This document shows, in pieces, positions 1-10,327 of a stretch of DNA of 64,000 nt. Source of the stretch: Closterium sp. Naga37s-1 (Eukaryota; Streptophyta; Zygnematophyceae; Desmidiales; Closteriaceae); NCBI GenBank assembly GCA_947471745.1, contig CANJKZ010000078.1, positions 2,856,501 to 2,920,500 on the forward strand, read 5' to 3'. How positions within the stretch are numbered: position 1 is the stretch's first letter; every line of letters starts with the position of its first letter. A model generated the notes under the pieces. That model was not told the origin of the DNA and did no database searches. It saw only the letters and a list, made by a program, of their open reading frames with translations. The position numbers and the translations under genes were made by a program.

Positions 1-90
1 ATTCCATTCACACCCAAATGCATTCGCACACGAATACTCGTACAAACAGACGGCAGGATGTCGTGCAATGTGAATTTGCACCCAACATCC
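1..90 (-). mobile_element. Type-1 copia 3' UTR fragment
   Basis: This stretch is nearly identical to the untranslated region between the pol stop and the 3' LTR of the type-1 copia copies (compare 5965-6050 and 10198-10285). It is a truncated tail that breaks at about position 90, where similarity to the other copies stops and copia integrase sequence of another family starts. No coding capacity. Confidence 0.8.
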
Positions 91-394
91 AGCAGCTGAT
101 ACAATGTCCTCGCTGGCGGCATCGTCAACTGCTCCAAGCAATTGCACACCCAGACGGCCTGCCGCAAGGCGAGGTGCCACCAGTGGTGCTGCACACCCAT
201 GTGCAGCAGCATCGTTCGCTCGGACTCGACGACCGTGCACATCTCCCGCTCAACCATGCCATTCTGATGCGGAGTGTATGGGCAGGTCAGGTCGTGGACG
301 ATGCCCTTCCCATCGACGAAGTCGGTGAACTCCTGCCCGAGGAACTCCCCTCCGCAGTCAGAACAGAGCATCAACACCATCTTCTTCGTCTGTC
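91..394 (-). pseudogene. Ty1/copia integrase core fragment (third family)
   Basis: Translated on the minus strand this piece reads as the second half of a copia integrase catalytic core: CSDCGGEF (the position of the second catalytic Asp, normally SDRGGEF) followed about 35 residues later by HQNGMVERE, which carries the catalytic Glu. It lacks the N-terminal zinc domain, the first Asp and everything after the core. It differs from type-1 (TDRGGEF, SPQSNGVAERA) and type-2 (SDRGGEF, SPQQNGIAERR) integrases, so it comes from another copia family. It is cut on one side by type-1 3' UTR and on the other by a type-2 LTR. Confidence 0.7.
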
Positions 395-526
395 TGTCAG
401 AACATTATAGCTGATACATTTGTGTAGGCTGTAGTGGGGTAGCCCATAAGGGGTACAACCCAATTAGGGTTAGTACTTGTACGCAACTGTTTCATAGTTC
501 ATTCATTCTCGTTCGTTAGTTTGACA
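395..526 (+). repeat. Type-2 copia LTR (copy E, 5' LTR)
   Basis: A 132-bp LTR beginning TGTCAGAAC and ending TTTGACA, immediately followed by a primer-binding site. Three other copies of the same length occur on the minus strand (23642-23773, 36122-36253, 38103-38234). They share the core with GGGGTAGCCCATAAGGGGTA and the terminal TGTCAGA/TCTGACA inverted repeat. At 132 bp this LTR is short for copia. Confidence 0.85.
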
Positions 527-541
527 TGGTATCAGAGCAGG
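527..541 (+). other. Primer-binding site, initiator tRNA-Met type
   Basis: TGGTATCAGAGCAGG directly abuts the LTR end and is the classical complement of the 3' end of initiator tRNA-Met used by copia elements for minus-strand priming. The other type-2 copies carry variants (TGGTTTCAGAGC, TGGTTTCAAAGC, TGGTATCGAGC). Confidence 0.85.
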
Positions 542-559
542 TTCCTTGGGCCCACCACC

Positions 560-1612
560 TGCTACGCTGCTAGTTACCGCCCCTAGGCCTAGCCTACTCG
601 GCCCGTCGACCCCTAGCCCGCGCCCGGCCCTGTTCCTAGCCCGCGCCCTGCCACGTCGGCCCTTAGCCTCGCGCCCGGCCTCGTACCTAGCCCGCGCTCG
701 GCCCCGTACCTAGCCTCACTCCCGGCCCCGTATTGCAACCGGCCCCGTTTCGCACCCGGCCCCGCATCGCGCCAGGCCCCGTATCGCGCCCGGCCCCGTA
801 TTGTGCCCGGCCCCGTACCTAGCCTACCGCCCGGCCCTGTATCGCGCCTGGCCCCGTATCGCGCCCAACGCCCGGCCCCGTTCCTAGCCCGCGCACGACC
901 CCGTACCTAGCCTTGCGCCCGGCCCCGTATCGCGCCCAACGCCCGGCCCCGTACCTCCCCAGCGCCTGGCCCCGTCCCTTGCCCAGCGCCCGGCCCCGTA
1001 TCTAGCCCACGCACGGCCCCGTACTTAGCCTGCGCCTGGCCCCGTACCTAGTCTTGCGCCTGGCCCCGTATCGCGCCCGGCCCCGTACCTGCCCAGCGCC
1101 CGGCCCCGTATCTCCCTAGCGCCCGGCCCCGTCCCTTTCCTAGCGCCCGGCCCCGTATCGTGCCCAACGCCCGGCCCCGTACCTCCCCAGCGCCCGGCCT
1201 CGTCCCTTGCCCAGCGCCCAGCCCCGTACCTAGCCCGCGCCCGGCCCCGTACCTAGCCCCGCGCCCGGCCCAGTACCTAGCCCGCGCTGGGCCCCGTACC
1301 TAGCCCTGTGCCCGGCCCCGTTTCGCACCCCTCGCCCGGCCCCATACCTGCCCAGAGCCCGGCCCCGTACCTAGCCCGCGCCCGGCCCCGTACCTAGCCC
1401 ACGCCCGGCCCTGTATCTAGCCCGCGCCCGGCCCTGTACCTAGCCTGCGCCCGGCCCCGTTCCTAGCCCGCTCCCGGCCCCGTACCTAGCCTACGCCCGG
1501 CCCAGTACCTAGCCAGCGCCCGGCCCCGTACCTAGCCAGCGCCCGGCCCCGTACCTAGCCCGCGCCCGGCCCCGTCCCTAGCCCGCACCCGGCCCCGGCG
1601 GCCTCTTCGCCC
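560..1612 (+). repeat. GC-rich minisatellite filling the leader of type-2 copia copy E
   Basis: About 1.05 kb of imperfect tandem repeats, unit roughly 20-26 bp, built from CCCGGCCCCGTACCTAGCC and variants (CGTATCGCGCC, CGTACCTCCCCAGCG). It lies exactly between the primer-binding site and the gag start. It is followed by a CTGCTAC-rich microsatellite at about 1618-1680. Equivalent but differently built arrays fill the same leader position in copies H, K and L. No ORF of coding character is seen. Confidence 0.85.
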
Positions 1613-1697
1613 CACTGTCACTGCTGCTCCTGCTACAGCTGCTACTGCTACTGCTACTGCTACAGCTGCTACTGCTGCTCCTACGTACTACACAGCT

Positions 1698-3486
1698 ATG
1701 GCTTCGCTTTGTGTCCTTGCGTTTGATCATGAGGGTAGACCAGTTCAGTTTGACACGTGGCTTGACGACCTGCAGCTGTACCTACAGAGCGATTCTAAGG
1801 ACAGTGTCTCGCTTTTTGACCTAGCGTCAGGAGCTGCTTTTGCCCCTCCCGCCACAGCCAACGGTTCGACTCGCTCACAGTAGCTTACTCGAGACGCTGC
1901 TGCCCACTTAGCCATTCGCTCACTTCGGACAGCACAGGACAGCACAGGCACTGTACGACGCTGTAGTCGCCCGCTACTCCTCCCCTGCCACTGCTGCTCT
2001 AGGCCGCCTCCTTCTGCCCTGCCTGTTCCCCGAGCTGTCCGCCTTTGCCAAGGTCGAGGACCTGGTTTCCCACCTTCGCGCTAGCGACGCTCGCTACCGA
2101 GCTGCCGCCCCTGCTGAGTTCCTTGACAGGAACCCGCCCCCGATGTACATCACTTTCTACTTTATAGTCACCCGCCTCCCTGACTCTCTTCGCTCTGTCA
2201 GGGACCACTTCCTCTCTCTTGACCCCACCTCCCTCACTGTTGACCTCCTCGAGCAGCATCTCCTCGCAGCTGAGACTAGTGCAGTTGCTGTAGGTGCTGG
2301 TCGTGGCACTCCGCGCCCGCCCTTCTTTGAGGGGTCTTCCCCCTCCCCCCTTGCCCCCTCCTACGCCTCTGCTGCTGCTGCAGACGTCTCTGTTTGTGAG
2401 GACGTTGGGGCTGCTTCTGCTAGTGCAGAGTTCTGCAGCAGCAAGGGCAAGGGTGGCCGGGGTGGTGGTGGTGGCAGCGGCGGTGGTGGTGGAGGTGGCA
2501 GTGGGAGTGGTGGAGGGGGCAGCAGTGGAGGTGGTGGCGGCGGTGGGAGTGGTGGCGGGAGTGGGGGCTCTGGTGGCGGTGGTGGAGGCAGCGGTGGGAG
2601 TGGCGGCAGCGGAGGCGGCGGGACTGGTGGCGGTGGGACTGGCGCTCGGCGTGTCGGTTCTGGGGGTGGCCAGCGTCAGCAGCAGCAGCGTCGGAGCGAG
2701 ACCCTGTCTCCTCAGCAGCTTCGTGAGTGGTTTCTGCGTGGGCCTTTCCGGGGGTAGTTGCCCGTATGTCATTCGCACGGGTGACCGTGCTGGTCAGACT
2801 TGCGGGCGGCTCCACACTCAGCACCGCTGCTTCTCCCGCCTCGACGACACTTGGCGTGCTGAGTTTGGTGACGACGTCGAGCTCCCTCGCTGGGAAGGTC
2901 TGCTTAGGTCTAGGATTGCTATCTTTGACCTAGACTTCGATGCTATTCTCTCTGCTATGTATGCTTTGTCTGTTAGTGCTGAGGGTGACTATTTCCGGTT
3001 TGTGCCGCCTGACCCAGGTATAGCGGCTGCTGCTCTAGGTGCTAGTGAGTTTGGTACTCTCCCTGGTACTGCGCCTGCTGAGGCCTTGCACACCTTCACG
3101 TTGGACTTAGGCGCCTTGCGCTGTTTCTTTCGTGACAGCACCACCCTCACTTCTCTTCCTGCACCTGTCCCGGTCAGACTGGCTGACCCCTCCGGGGGAC
3201 CGGTCGTGGCCCGTTCCTCCACTGTCCTCCCGTTTCCGGCGGTTCCGTCCGGCTCACTATGAGCTCTTCACCTCCCCTCATTCTCTACAAACTTGGTGAG
3301 TACCGCTGCCCTCCAGGATGCGATGGTCACTACCACCACTCCTGGGGGTCAGCGTGTGTCGATCTGCACGTGCACATGGACGGGCCATCACCTGGCCACG
3401 TTCACTCGTCGGCCTGGGTTGAGTCTGTACACACTCGCTACCGAGCCTTCTCAGGTAGCTGCGTCTGCTCAGGTGTCCGCGTCAGG
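1698..3486 (+). pseudogene. Type-2 copia gag-protease, copy E, decayed and truncated
   Basis: The gag starts at ATG 1698 (MASLCVLAFDHEGRP) and matches copies H, J, K and L. An in-frame TAG at 1881-1883 replaces a Trp codon, and a duplication/frameshift follows near 1940. From 2143 the reading resumes with MYITFYFIVTRLPDSLRS, a long Gly/Ser-rich tract (about 2450-2650), a Gln run, and the atypical zinc-like motif C-x12-C-x3-H-x4-C (CPYVIRTGDRAGQTC...HRC, about 2760-2835). The protease signature has decayed to LDLGALRCFF, where other copies have LDSGASRCFF. Similarity stops at 3486, where minus-strand type-1 pol begins. Integrase and reverse transcriptase are absent. Two or more frame changes make it non-functional. 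Confidence 0.8.
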
Positions 3487-3949
3487 TCACCCCAGCCTTG
3501 GCAAGCTTACGGAGGGAGATGAGGTTGGCCTTGAGATCAGGAACAAGGAGAACGTCGTGCAGCACCACCGGTTTGCCATCCGCTCCCTTGAATGCAGCTC
3601 GTCCCGCACCAGCCACCTTCAGCGCGTGTCCAGAGGCAGAGCACACCTCATTGATCGGTGCAGCTCGTACGTCATCAAGCAGCTCCTTGCGCGGCGTCAT
3701 CGTCCAAGCAGCGCCCGTGTCCAACACCCAATAGTCCAGGGGATGCAGAGGCGTCCAACCTTTGCAGAGGCGTCTCCTTGCTCCCCCTGCTCTCCAATAT
3801 GGAAGAACTGGCCTGCGGTGCGCTCCTTCTTCTTCTCTGCACCGCCGTTGCTCTTCGGGTTGTTGTCGGACGAATCGGCGACCATGTTCGCGCCGTTTTT
3901 CTGGTTCCTCCGCGCGCCGCCATCCTGGTGACGATTCTGGGGGGTCCAT
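3487..3949 (-). pseudogene. Type-1 copia pol N-terminal fragment (copy A)
   Basis: Only the first ~155 codons of pol remain: an Arg/Glu-rich lead-in, then the retropepsin signature WVLDTGAAWTM and a stretch ending LRKLAKAGV. Sequence is almost identical to 13507-13969 in copy B. The fragment breaks at 3487 and is fused to plus-strand type-2 sequence. It overlaps the end of gag in a different frame, as in copy B. Confidence 0.8.
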
Positions 3950-4911
3950 CCATCGGGTTTCTTATAGCACAAAAACCAGGGGTGCCCCTCCTTCTCACAA
4001 TACTTGCAACTCCCTTTCATTTTGCAACCAGCACCCGACTTGCCCCCACGTCCAGATTTCGCACCGCGACCCCAACCGGTACCTCCTTGTTGGTCGTTGG
4101 AGTCGTCGTCCTTCTTTGCACCGCGTCCAGCACCACCGAAGCCACGTCCTCTGCCACGTCGGCTCCCTTGCATCCCGTAGCCGCTGCTGCCGTCGTCTCC
4201 ACCCCTCAGTTGGCGGCGACGGAAGTCCTCCTCCAGAATCTTCGTCCGCACCCACTCGAGCGTCCACAAGCTCTGGTTCTGCGGCAGGCTCAATCCGCTC
4301 GTGAATTGAAGCCACGATTCCGGCAGCAGCGATAGCATCTTCAAGCACTTGGTCTGCTCCGGGTAGGTGATTCCTGCGGTCGCCAACTTCGCGTAGAGGT
4401 CACGCATTTTGTCCAAAACAGGTTGCACCGGCTCTCCCTCGCTCAAGCGCAACGAGGACAGCTCCCTCTCCAGCATCAACGTTGCGACAACGGAGGTCGG
4501 GGCGTGCACCTCCTTCAACACGGTCCACGCCTTCGGACCACAATCAACCTCCGGCAGCAGGTGCATGACGTGGTGACGCTGGTTCAGCTCCAAACTCTGT
4601 GACATCAAGTAGTAGCTTGCCGAGGCGCGCTCGTCCCAATCTTCCTGCAGCGCGGGGTCACTCGGTCTAGGCTCCTCCCCAATCATTAGTTTCAACAAAC
4701 CAATCTGACGGAAGTAAAGTTGCATTTTCCATGCCCAATCATCATAGCCCTCACCATTGAACTTCTCGACGGTGAAGTTCTTCAGCACCTCCTTGATCAG
4801 CGAGCCCTGGTTTGTTCGCGCTCCCCTTGGCGCCGAAACACCAGAATCCTGGCTGCCGCTACGATCTTGGGCTGAAAATTCACCAGCTCCCGCCGAGGTA
4901 TTTCCCGCCAT
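3697..4911 (-). CDS. Type-1 copia Gag (copy A), intact 404 codons
   Basis: Capsid/nucleocapsid polyprotein of a copia retrotransposon. It starts at ATG 4911 (MAGNTSAGAGEFSAQD), 31 bases past the primer-binding site. Residues ~45-200 form the UBN2/Gag-like capsid region (FNGEGYDDWAWKMQLYF..., LPESWLQFTSGL). A Gly/Arg/Lys-rich stretch follows, then a canonical CCHC zinc knuckle CKYCEKEGHPWFLC near residue 305. The last ~45 residues overlap pol, which is read in the -1 frame relative to gag. The copy in B has a TGA at codon 8, so A preserves the intact gag. It is separated from any complete pol and could only act in trans. Confidence 0.85.
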   Translation of the reverse strand: MAGNTSAGAGEFSAQDRSGSQDSGVSAPRGARTNQGSLIKEVLKNFTVEKFNGEGYDDWAWKMQLYFRQIGLLKLMIGEEPRPSDPALQEDWDERASASYYLMSQSLELNQRHHVMHLLPEVDCGPKAWTVLKEVHAPTSVVATLMLERELSSLRLSEGEPVQPVLDKMRDLYAKLATAGITYPEQTKCLKMLSLLPESWLQFTSGLSLPQNQSLWTLEWVRTKILEEDFRRRQLRGGDDGSSGYGMQGSRRGRGRGFGGAGRGAKKDDDSNDQQGGTGWGRGAKSGRGGKSGAGCKMKGSCKYCEKEGHPWFLCYKKPDGWTPQNRHQDGGARRNQKNGANMVADSSDNNPKSNGGAEKKKERTAGQFFHIGEQGEQGDASAKVGRLCIPWTIGCWTRALLGR

Positions 4912-4941
4912 AGCTACCTATAACGAGGATCACTATAACGC

Positions 4942-4954
4942 AGCTCTGATACCA
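4942..4954 (-). other. Primer-binding site of type-1 copia copy A
   Basis: On the minus strand TGGTATCAGAGC follows the LTR end (CCAACA) after a 3-base spacer and matches the 3' end of initiator tRNA-Met. The same site is present in copy B at about 14962-14974. Confidence 0.8.
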
Positions 4955-4957
4955 GCT

Positions 4958-5741
4958 TGTTGGTGTAAGGGCCTAATAAACTCAGGCTATTAAGACGTTA
5001 TCCAACTTAAAACCTCTCCTCGGGGTCACCTCCAAGGGTCCCTGGGTGCTTGGTACAAGACCAGCCCCTATCCTCGGGTCCGAGTTTGTAGAGAGAGGGA
5101 TCAAGAGGGACTTAGTCAAAACAGCAAGAGTACCTTGAACATTGCGCAGCGTGCCATGCAGACCGTCGATCGGATTAAGCTGAGAAGTCGTTATATCGAA
5201 GCTCACTCTAAGAGCTTTCAAAAGAGCCAAGTTGCCTCGCGAAAAGTTCTGCCATTGCAGAGTTACGGCTCGGACAGCGTTTGCCTAGCGTTAGAGTGCT
5301 AGCGTACTAGCGTTGACTCGGTAGCATTCTGCCGTCAAATCGCGTGGATACAAAATTCCAGCAAGGAAGGAATTCGCTTGAATCAATTTGAATATATATT
5401 CAGGTACAAACAGAGAAGGAATATATAGTTCTAGCTAGCAAGGACCTTGGGAATCAACCTGGGAACAACCAGGGATGATCCCAAATAATTCCAAGCAACT
5501 GAACCAACCTGGCTGGACAAAACAGCAGGTGGTAGGTTGGTAAACAACCTCTGGTTCTGTGTTTCCAACATGGGAAAACAACAACCAGGTTCAGGTCCTA
5601 AAAACAGAACCTGTTTTGTCTTTGCCCAACCAGCCAAATGCTGGTTCCGCTGGTTTCCCCTGGCCCTGTAGCATGCAGATACAGACAAACAACATCCAAC
5701 CTTCACCTAAATTGTACCCCTATAGTGCCTGCCCTGGTACA
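4958..5741 (-). repeat. Type-1 copia LTR shared by copies A and C
   Basis: A 784-bp LTR. In minus orientation it begins TGTACCAGGGCAGGC and ends CCCTTACACCAACA. On one side lies the primer-binding site and gag of copy A; on the other, the 3' UTR and RNase H of copy C. It is therefore the 5' LTR of A and the 3' LTR of C at once. The upstream edge is accurate only to a few bases, because no clear polypurine tract precedes it. Confidence 0.8.
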
Positions 5742-7000
5742 CTATAGTTAACCAAACAAAACAGTACAATTTCGAGTTGGATATAACTGAATCTGCGCAA
5801 TCAATTAAACCGAACTGCAAAGCTTCCATCTTGGGTTCCTTTGCGAGCTCGTCCTTTCTGCTTGCACTGTTCATAGCACGTACAATGTTGTGCCGAAGCG
5901 CACATTGCGCGAGTACCTGCAAATGCATCAAGTGAAAATTGCGAAAGCAAACAAACAGACGAACATTCCATTCACACCCAAATGCTTTCGCACATGCATA
6001 CTCGTACAAACAGACGGCAGGATGTCGTGCAATGTGAATTTGCACCCAACACACTCCCCCTCAGCCTGCCGGCTGCATTCCACATCATTCCATGCTAATT
6101 CATGCTCATTCCACTCATGCGCACACAACGCCAATGAGGCTCATCCGCAAGCCTCTTGGTGAGGAAGTCTGCTGGCTGCTGGTGAGTCTTGATATAGATT
6201 GGATTCACGGTCCCCTTCTTCACCTCCTTACGCAGCCAGTGCCACTTGATACGCATGTGCTTGTTCAGCCCATGAAGCACAGCGTTCCTGGCCATCCCAA
6301 GAGCCCCCTTGCTATCACAAAACAGCGGCGTAGCAACCTTCTGCTCCTGGCCAATCTCCTCTAACAGCCTCCTCAGCCAAATCACCTCCTTCACCCCATG
6401 GAACATTGCCATGTACTCTGATTCAACAGAGGAGAGTGCCGTCTCCGTCTGCTTCTTGAACCTCCAACTAACAGGTCCTCCCCCAACTACGCAGATGTAT
6501 CCTCCCACGGATGAGGAATCGTCCTTCTCAGAAGCCCACGTAGCATCGGTAAAGCAAGTGAGAAACAGCTTGCCTTCTCCAAGCCGCTCCCCCTTCTCTT
6601 TCAGCACCTCAACCCCTTTCTGCTTCACCTGTGCAGATGCGGAGTATTGAACTCCAATGCTTGGGTGAGAGTTCAGGTACTTCACCACACGCTCAGCTGC
6701 ATCCACCTGCTCCTCTGATGGATTCTGCACCACCCTAGCCAGCTGCCCAACCGAGAAAGAGATGTCGGGCCTCGTGTGAACTGCTGCATACAAGAGGCTG
6801 CCCACCAAGGACTAAAATTGCTGCTGCTCCTCGGCTTCAACCCCTTCATCCTCTGCTGCCTTCACAAGCTTGAATTCTGCTGGTAGGGGAGTTGCAACCA
6901 TGCGCTCATTCTCAATCCCATACTTCTCCCCCAGCTCCTTGATGAACTTCTCCTGGTGCAGCTTCAACCACCTGTGATCCAGATCCCTCTCCACCTGCAT
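5742..7000 (-). pseudogene. Type-1 copia pol 3' end and 3' UTR (copy C)
   Basis: The minus strand encodes the tail of the reverse transcriptase and the RNase H (7000 to 6095). Recognisable blocks are SLLYAAVHTRPDISFSVGQLA, SSVESEYMAMFHGVKEVIWLRRLLE, PLFCDSKGALGMARNAV and QQPADFLTKRLA. An in-frame TAG at 6812-6814 replaces the CAG (Gln) that copy B keeps. From 6094 to 5742 is the 3' UTR. Sequence identity to copy B ends at about 7000, where a different gag fragment begins, so the element is 5'-truncated. Confidence 0.8.
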
Positions 7001-7745
7001 CGCCTCATCTTTGATGATGTAGCTGGTGAGGGAGTCCTCGTCGAGCGACTAACGCGTGCCGGGCACCACCATCATCTAGTATGAGGCTGTAGCTGCTCGG
7101 GAAACCCTTGACGACGTGCGTGATATATGACTCCGTCGAGTAGTCGACGCCCACCATGTGCATCTCGGCGAGGATCCGTTGAGCAGGGTTGCAGTAGTCC
7201 GACGCTGACTCCTACTCGCCCATCCGGAGGTGAGTCATCTGCTCTTCCAGCTGACCGATGTATAAATCATCCGTCGCTGGTACGTCGATAGGATGATTTG
7301 CCACGATTGGTGGCCAGCCTCCAGTCGATGTTGACACAACTTTAGTGCTATCTGCACCACCGGCGAGCAGCACCTCAAGATGACCATGAAGGTCAGCAGG
7401 TGTGCAGCACGAAATTCTGCCAGCAGCTCGACATCGTCGGTATGCTGCCGTCGGCAAATCCCATGAGCCCGGCGATATCAAGCTGAGGTTCCATCGCCTC
7501 CCTCCACTTGATGAGGTCCCGTCGACCTTGCAGTGGTGTGACGGTGATTTTGTCCGGCAAGAATTTGAAGTAGCCGTACGCCGGCGCGATCCCACCCGCC
7601 GTCACGATCCCGCCCGCCGTCACGATCCCGCCCGCCGTCAAATGTGTCGTCGACGTGGGCCTCCCACTACTTCGTTGGGGTGAGCAACATTGCCAGTCGA
7701 TGTCGACACACGAGCTGCCAGCGACCGCCTTTGATCGCTGATGGC
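7001..7745 (-). pseudogene. Degenerate copia gag of a third family
   Basis: Minus-strand frames contain YFKFLPDKITVTPLQGR followed by WREAMEPQLDIAGLMGFADG, then lower down ASDYCNPAQRILAEMHMVG and ITHVVKGFPSSY. These are the usual landmarks of plant-type copia Gag: the opening strand-Trp-helix, then the 'R..L.EL.....G....D......L.GLP..Y' block. Several stops and frame changes break it. A short array of 18-bp units (CGATCCCGCCCGCCGTCA, about 7587-7641) interrupts the N-terminal part. Neither type 1 nor type 2 matches. The rest of the element is missing. Confidence 0.5.
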
Positions 7746-8929
7746 CGTCGATGCCACCGTCGACCTTGATCACACCTCTCTTCTTCGTGCCCGCTTTGCC
7801 GCTGATTGTGCACCACTGTCGACCTACTCGTCGACCCCCTCTTTGTTGCGTGCTAATCGAGGAGATGCAGGCCGGGAAGGGTGTTCCGTCGCCCACTTCG
7901 CGCGGATCCCCAGGACGACCACCTCCAAGGAGAGCACCGTCCTGAACTCGCCATCTCCATGGCGTCTCGTTGCATCAGCCAATCGTGCCTCTAAGGTGTC
8001 CTCTACCGCACCAGCCGCTGCCAGGGTAGGCGTCATGGTTCGCATGGGCTGCCAACCTACAAACGACTTAGTAGGTGCAAAAGTCGGCTCCTATCTGAAG
8101 GTCGCGTGTTCGTTTTACGCTCACCGCACCATGCGGAGAGAAACTCTACAACGGCCAGGAGCTAGACTACAGGGGGGTTGGCACGAGCTCTAGGAGTGAT
8201 CCTAGCTTCCTTAGCGTTCTCTAGCACTTGTGCGTTCACAGATCAATTCGGCAAGAGTTCCTGCTAGCAAAGTTGGGAATACAGAATGATTGATACAACA
8301 ATGGCAAGAATGACTACATCAGAGCCTAGCATTAGAGACTAAGGACGGAGTCTATAAAGATTAAGGGCCGAAATATCTCAAAATCGTTGGACTAAATTTC
8401 TGTACAGAATTATCTACTTCACAAGAACCACACAAGAAAGTTAGAGTACCAATCAACCAGGTAGGAGGGGATGAGGACGAGAGGGAAGGTCCCAAGAGAG
8501 TTCCCAACCAAGGAAACCCCATACCACACAATTCCCCTCCCTATAGGCACCCCAACTTTGACATTTGTCACTTTCCCAACCCATGCCATCCACCTCACCC
8601 AACTTGGCCACACTTCCCAACCTGGTTTGGCTTCTCCCAACCATTTGGCAGCAACTACAGTAGAAGTGACGAATTTCCCAACCCCCAAAGGTCTATACCT
8701 CTTATGGAGTCACCCCACAAATTCCCAAAATTGCTGTAACCAAAGATAAGAAGCATACGAACTTCAACCGTTCATAACATTCTCGTTCGTGCTCCGATTG
8801 AAGCGATCCTTGGTTCGTCGGAATGCTCTCGAGCAGAGGAGTCACTTCAGAAATATTCTCAAGCCAAATAAAATTCACACACACACTCAGAAAATCCAAA
8901 CCACGCCAATTAAAAATTCTTGCACACGC
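7746..8929. other. Stretch with no recognised gene
   Basis: About 1.2 kb with no convincing protein. Short open frames on both strands look like noise. It lies upstream of the degenerate third-family gag and may be its leader and LTR (8150-8440 resembles low-complexity LTR sequence with a TATAAAG at about 8354), but I could not find a second copy in the window to define ends. Confidence 0.4.
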
Positions 8930-9191
8930 TCATACCAGCAGCGTGGCGCCTGCTTCATGTTGGGTGCAAATTCAGATTGCATGACATCCTGCCGTCTGTT
9001 TGTACGAGTATGCGTGTGCGACTGCATTTGGGTGTGAATGGAATGTTCGTGTGTTTGTTTGCTTTGGCAATTTTTGCTTGATGCATTTGCAGGTACTCGC
9101 GCAATGTGCGCTTTAGCACAACATTGTACGCGCTATGAACAGTGCAAGCAGAAAGGAAGAGCTCGCAAAGGAACCCAAGATGGAAGCTTTG
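8930..9191 (+). mobile_element. Type-1 copia debris, plus orientation
   Basis: 8930-8957 repeats a ~27-base piece of type-1 pol found at 11457-11484. From about 8960 to 9191 the sequence is the type-1 3' UTR in the opposite orientation to copies A-D. It abuts the left LTR of copy B, so two type-1 copies meet head-on here. No coding capacity. Confidence 0.7.
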
Positions 9192-9974
9192 TGTTAGTGT
9201 AAGGGCCCAATAAACTCAGGCTATTAAGACGTTATCCAACTTAAAACCTCTCCTCGGGGTCACCTCCAAGGGTCCCTGGGTGCTTGGTACAAGACCAGCC
9301 CCTATCCTCGGGTCCGAGTTTGTAGAGAGAGGGATCAAGAGGGACGTAGTCAAAACAGCAAGAGTACCTTGAACATTGCGCAGCGTGCCGTGCAGACCGT
9401 CGATCGGATTAAGCTGAGAAGTCGTTATATCGAAGCTCACTCTAAGAGCTTTCAAAAGAGCCAAGTTGCCTCGCGAAAAGTTCTGCCATTGCAGAGTTCC
9501 GGCTCGGACAGCGTTTGCCTAGCGTTGGAGTGCTAGCGTACTAGCGTTGACTCGGTAGCATTCTGCCGTCGAATCGCATGGATACGAAATTCCAGCAATA
9601 AAGGAATTCGCTTGAATCAACTTGAATATATTCAGGTACAAACAGAGAAGGAATATATAGTTCTAGCTAGCAAGGACCTTGGGAATCAACCTAGGAACAA
9701 CCAGGGATGATCCCAAATAATTCAAAGCAACAGAACCAACCTGGCTGGACAAAACAGCAGGTGGTAGGTTGGTAAACAACCTCTGGTTCTGTTTTTCCAA
9801 CCTGGGAAAACAACAACCAGGTTCAGGTCCTAAAAACAGAACCTGTTTTTGTCTTTGCCCAACCAGCCAAATGCTGGTTCCGCTGGTTTCCCCTGGCCCT
9901 GTATCATGCAGATACAGACAAAAAACATCCAACCTTCACCTAAATTGTACCCCTATAGTGCCTGCCCTGCTACA
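9192..9974 (-). repeat. Type-1 copia LTR (3' LTR of copy B)
   Basis: A 783-bp LTR with TG...CA ends, closely similar to the LTRs at 4958-5741 and 18362-19143. In the block 9360-9440 it matches those copies base for base at sites where the right LTR of the same element differs. Followed inward by the conserved CTATAGTCAACC junction to the 3' UTR. Confidence 0.85.
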
Positions 9975-10327
9975 CTATAGTCAACCAAACAAAACAGTAC
10001 AAGTTCGAGTTGGATAGAACTGAATCTGCGCACTCAATTAAACCGAACTGCAAAGCTTCCATCTTGGGTTCCTTTGCGAGCTCGTCGTTTCTGCTTGCAC
10101 TGTTCATAGCGCGTACAATGTTGTGCTGAAGCGCACATTGCGCGAGTACCTGCAACTGCATCAAGCAAAAATTGCGAAAACAAACAAACACGCGAACATT
10201 CCATTCACACCCAAATGCATTCGCACACGCATACTCGTACAAACAGACGGCAGGATGTCGTGCAATGTGAATTTGCACCCAACACACTCCCCCTCAGCCT
10301 GCCGGCTGCATTCCACATCATTCCACA

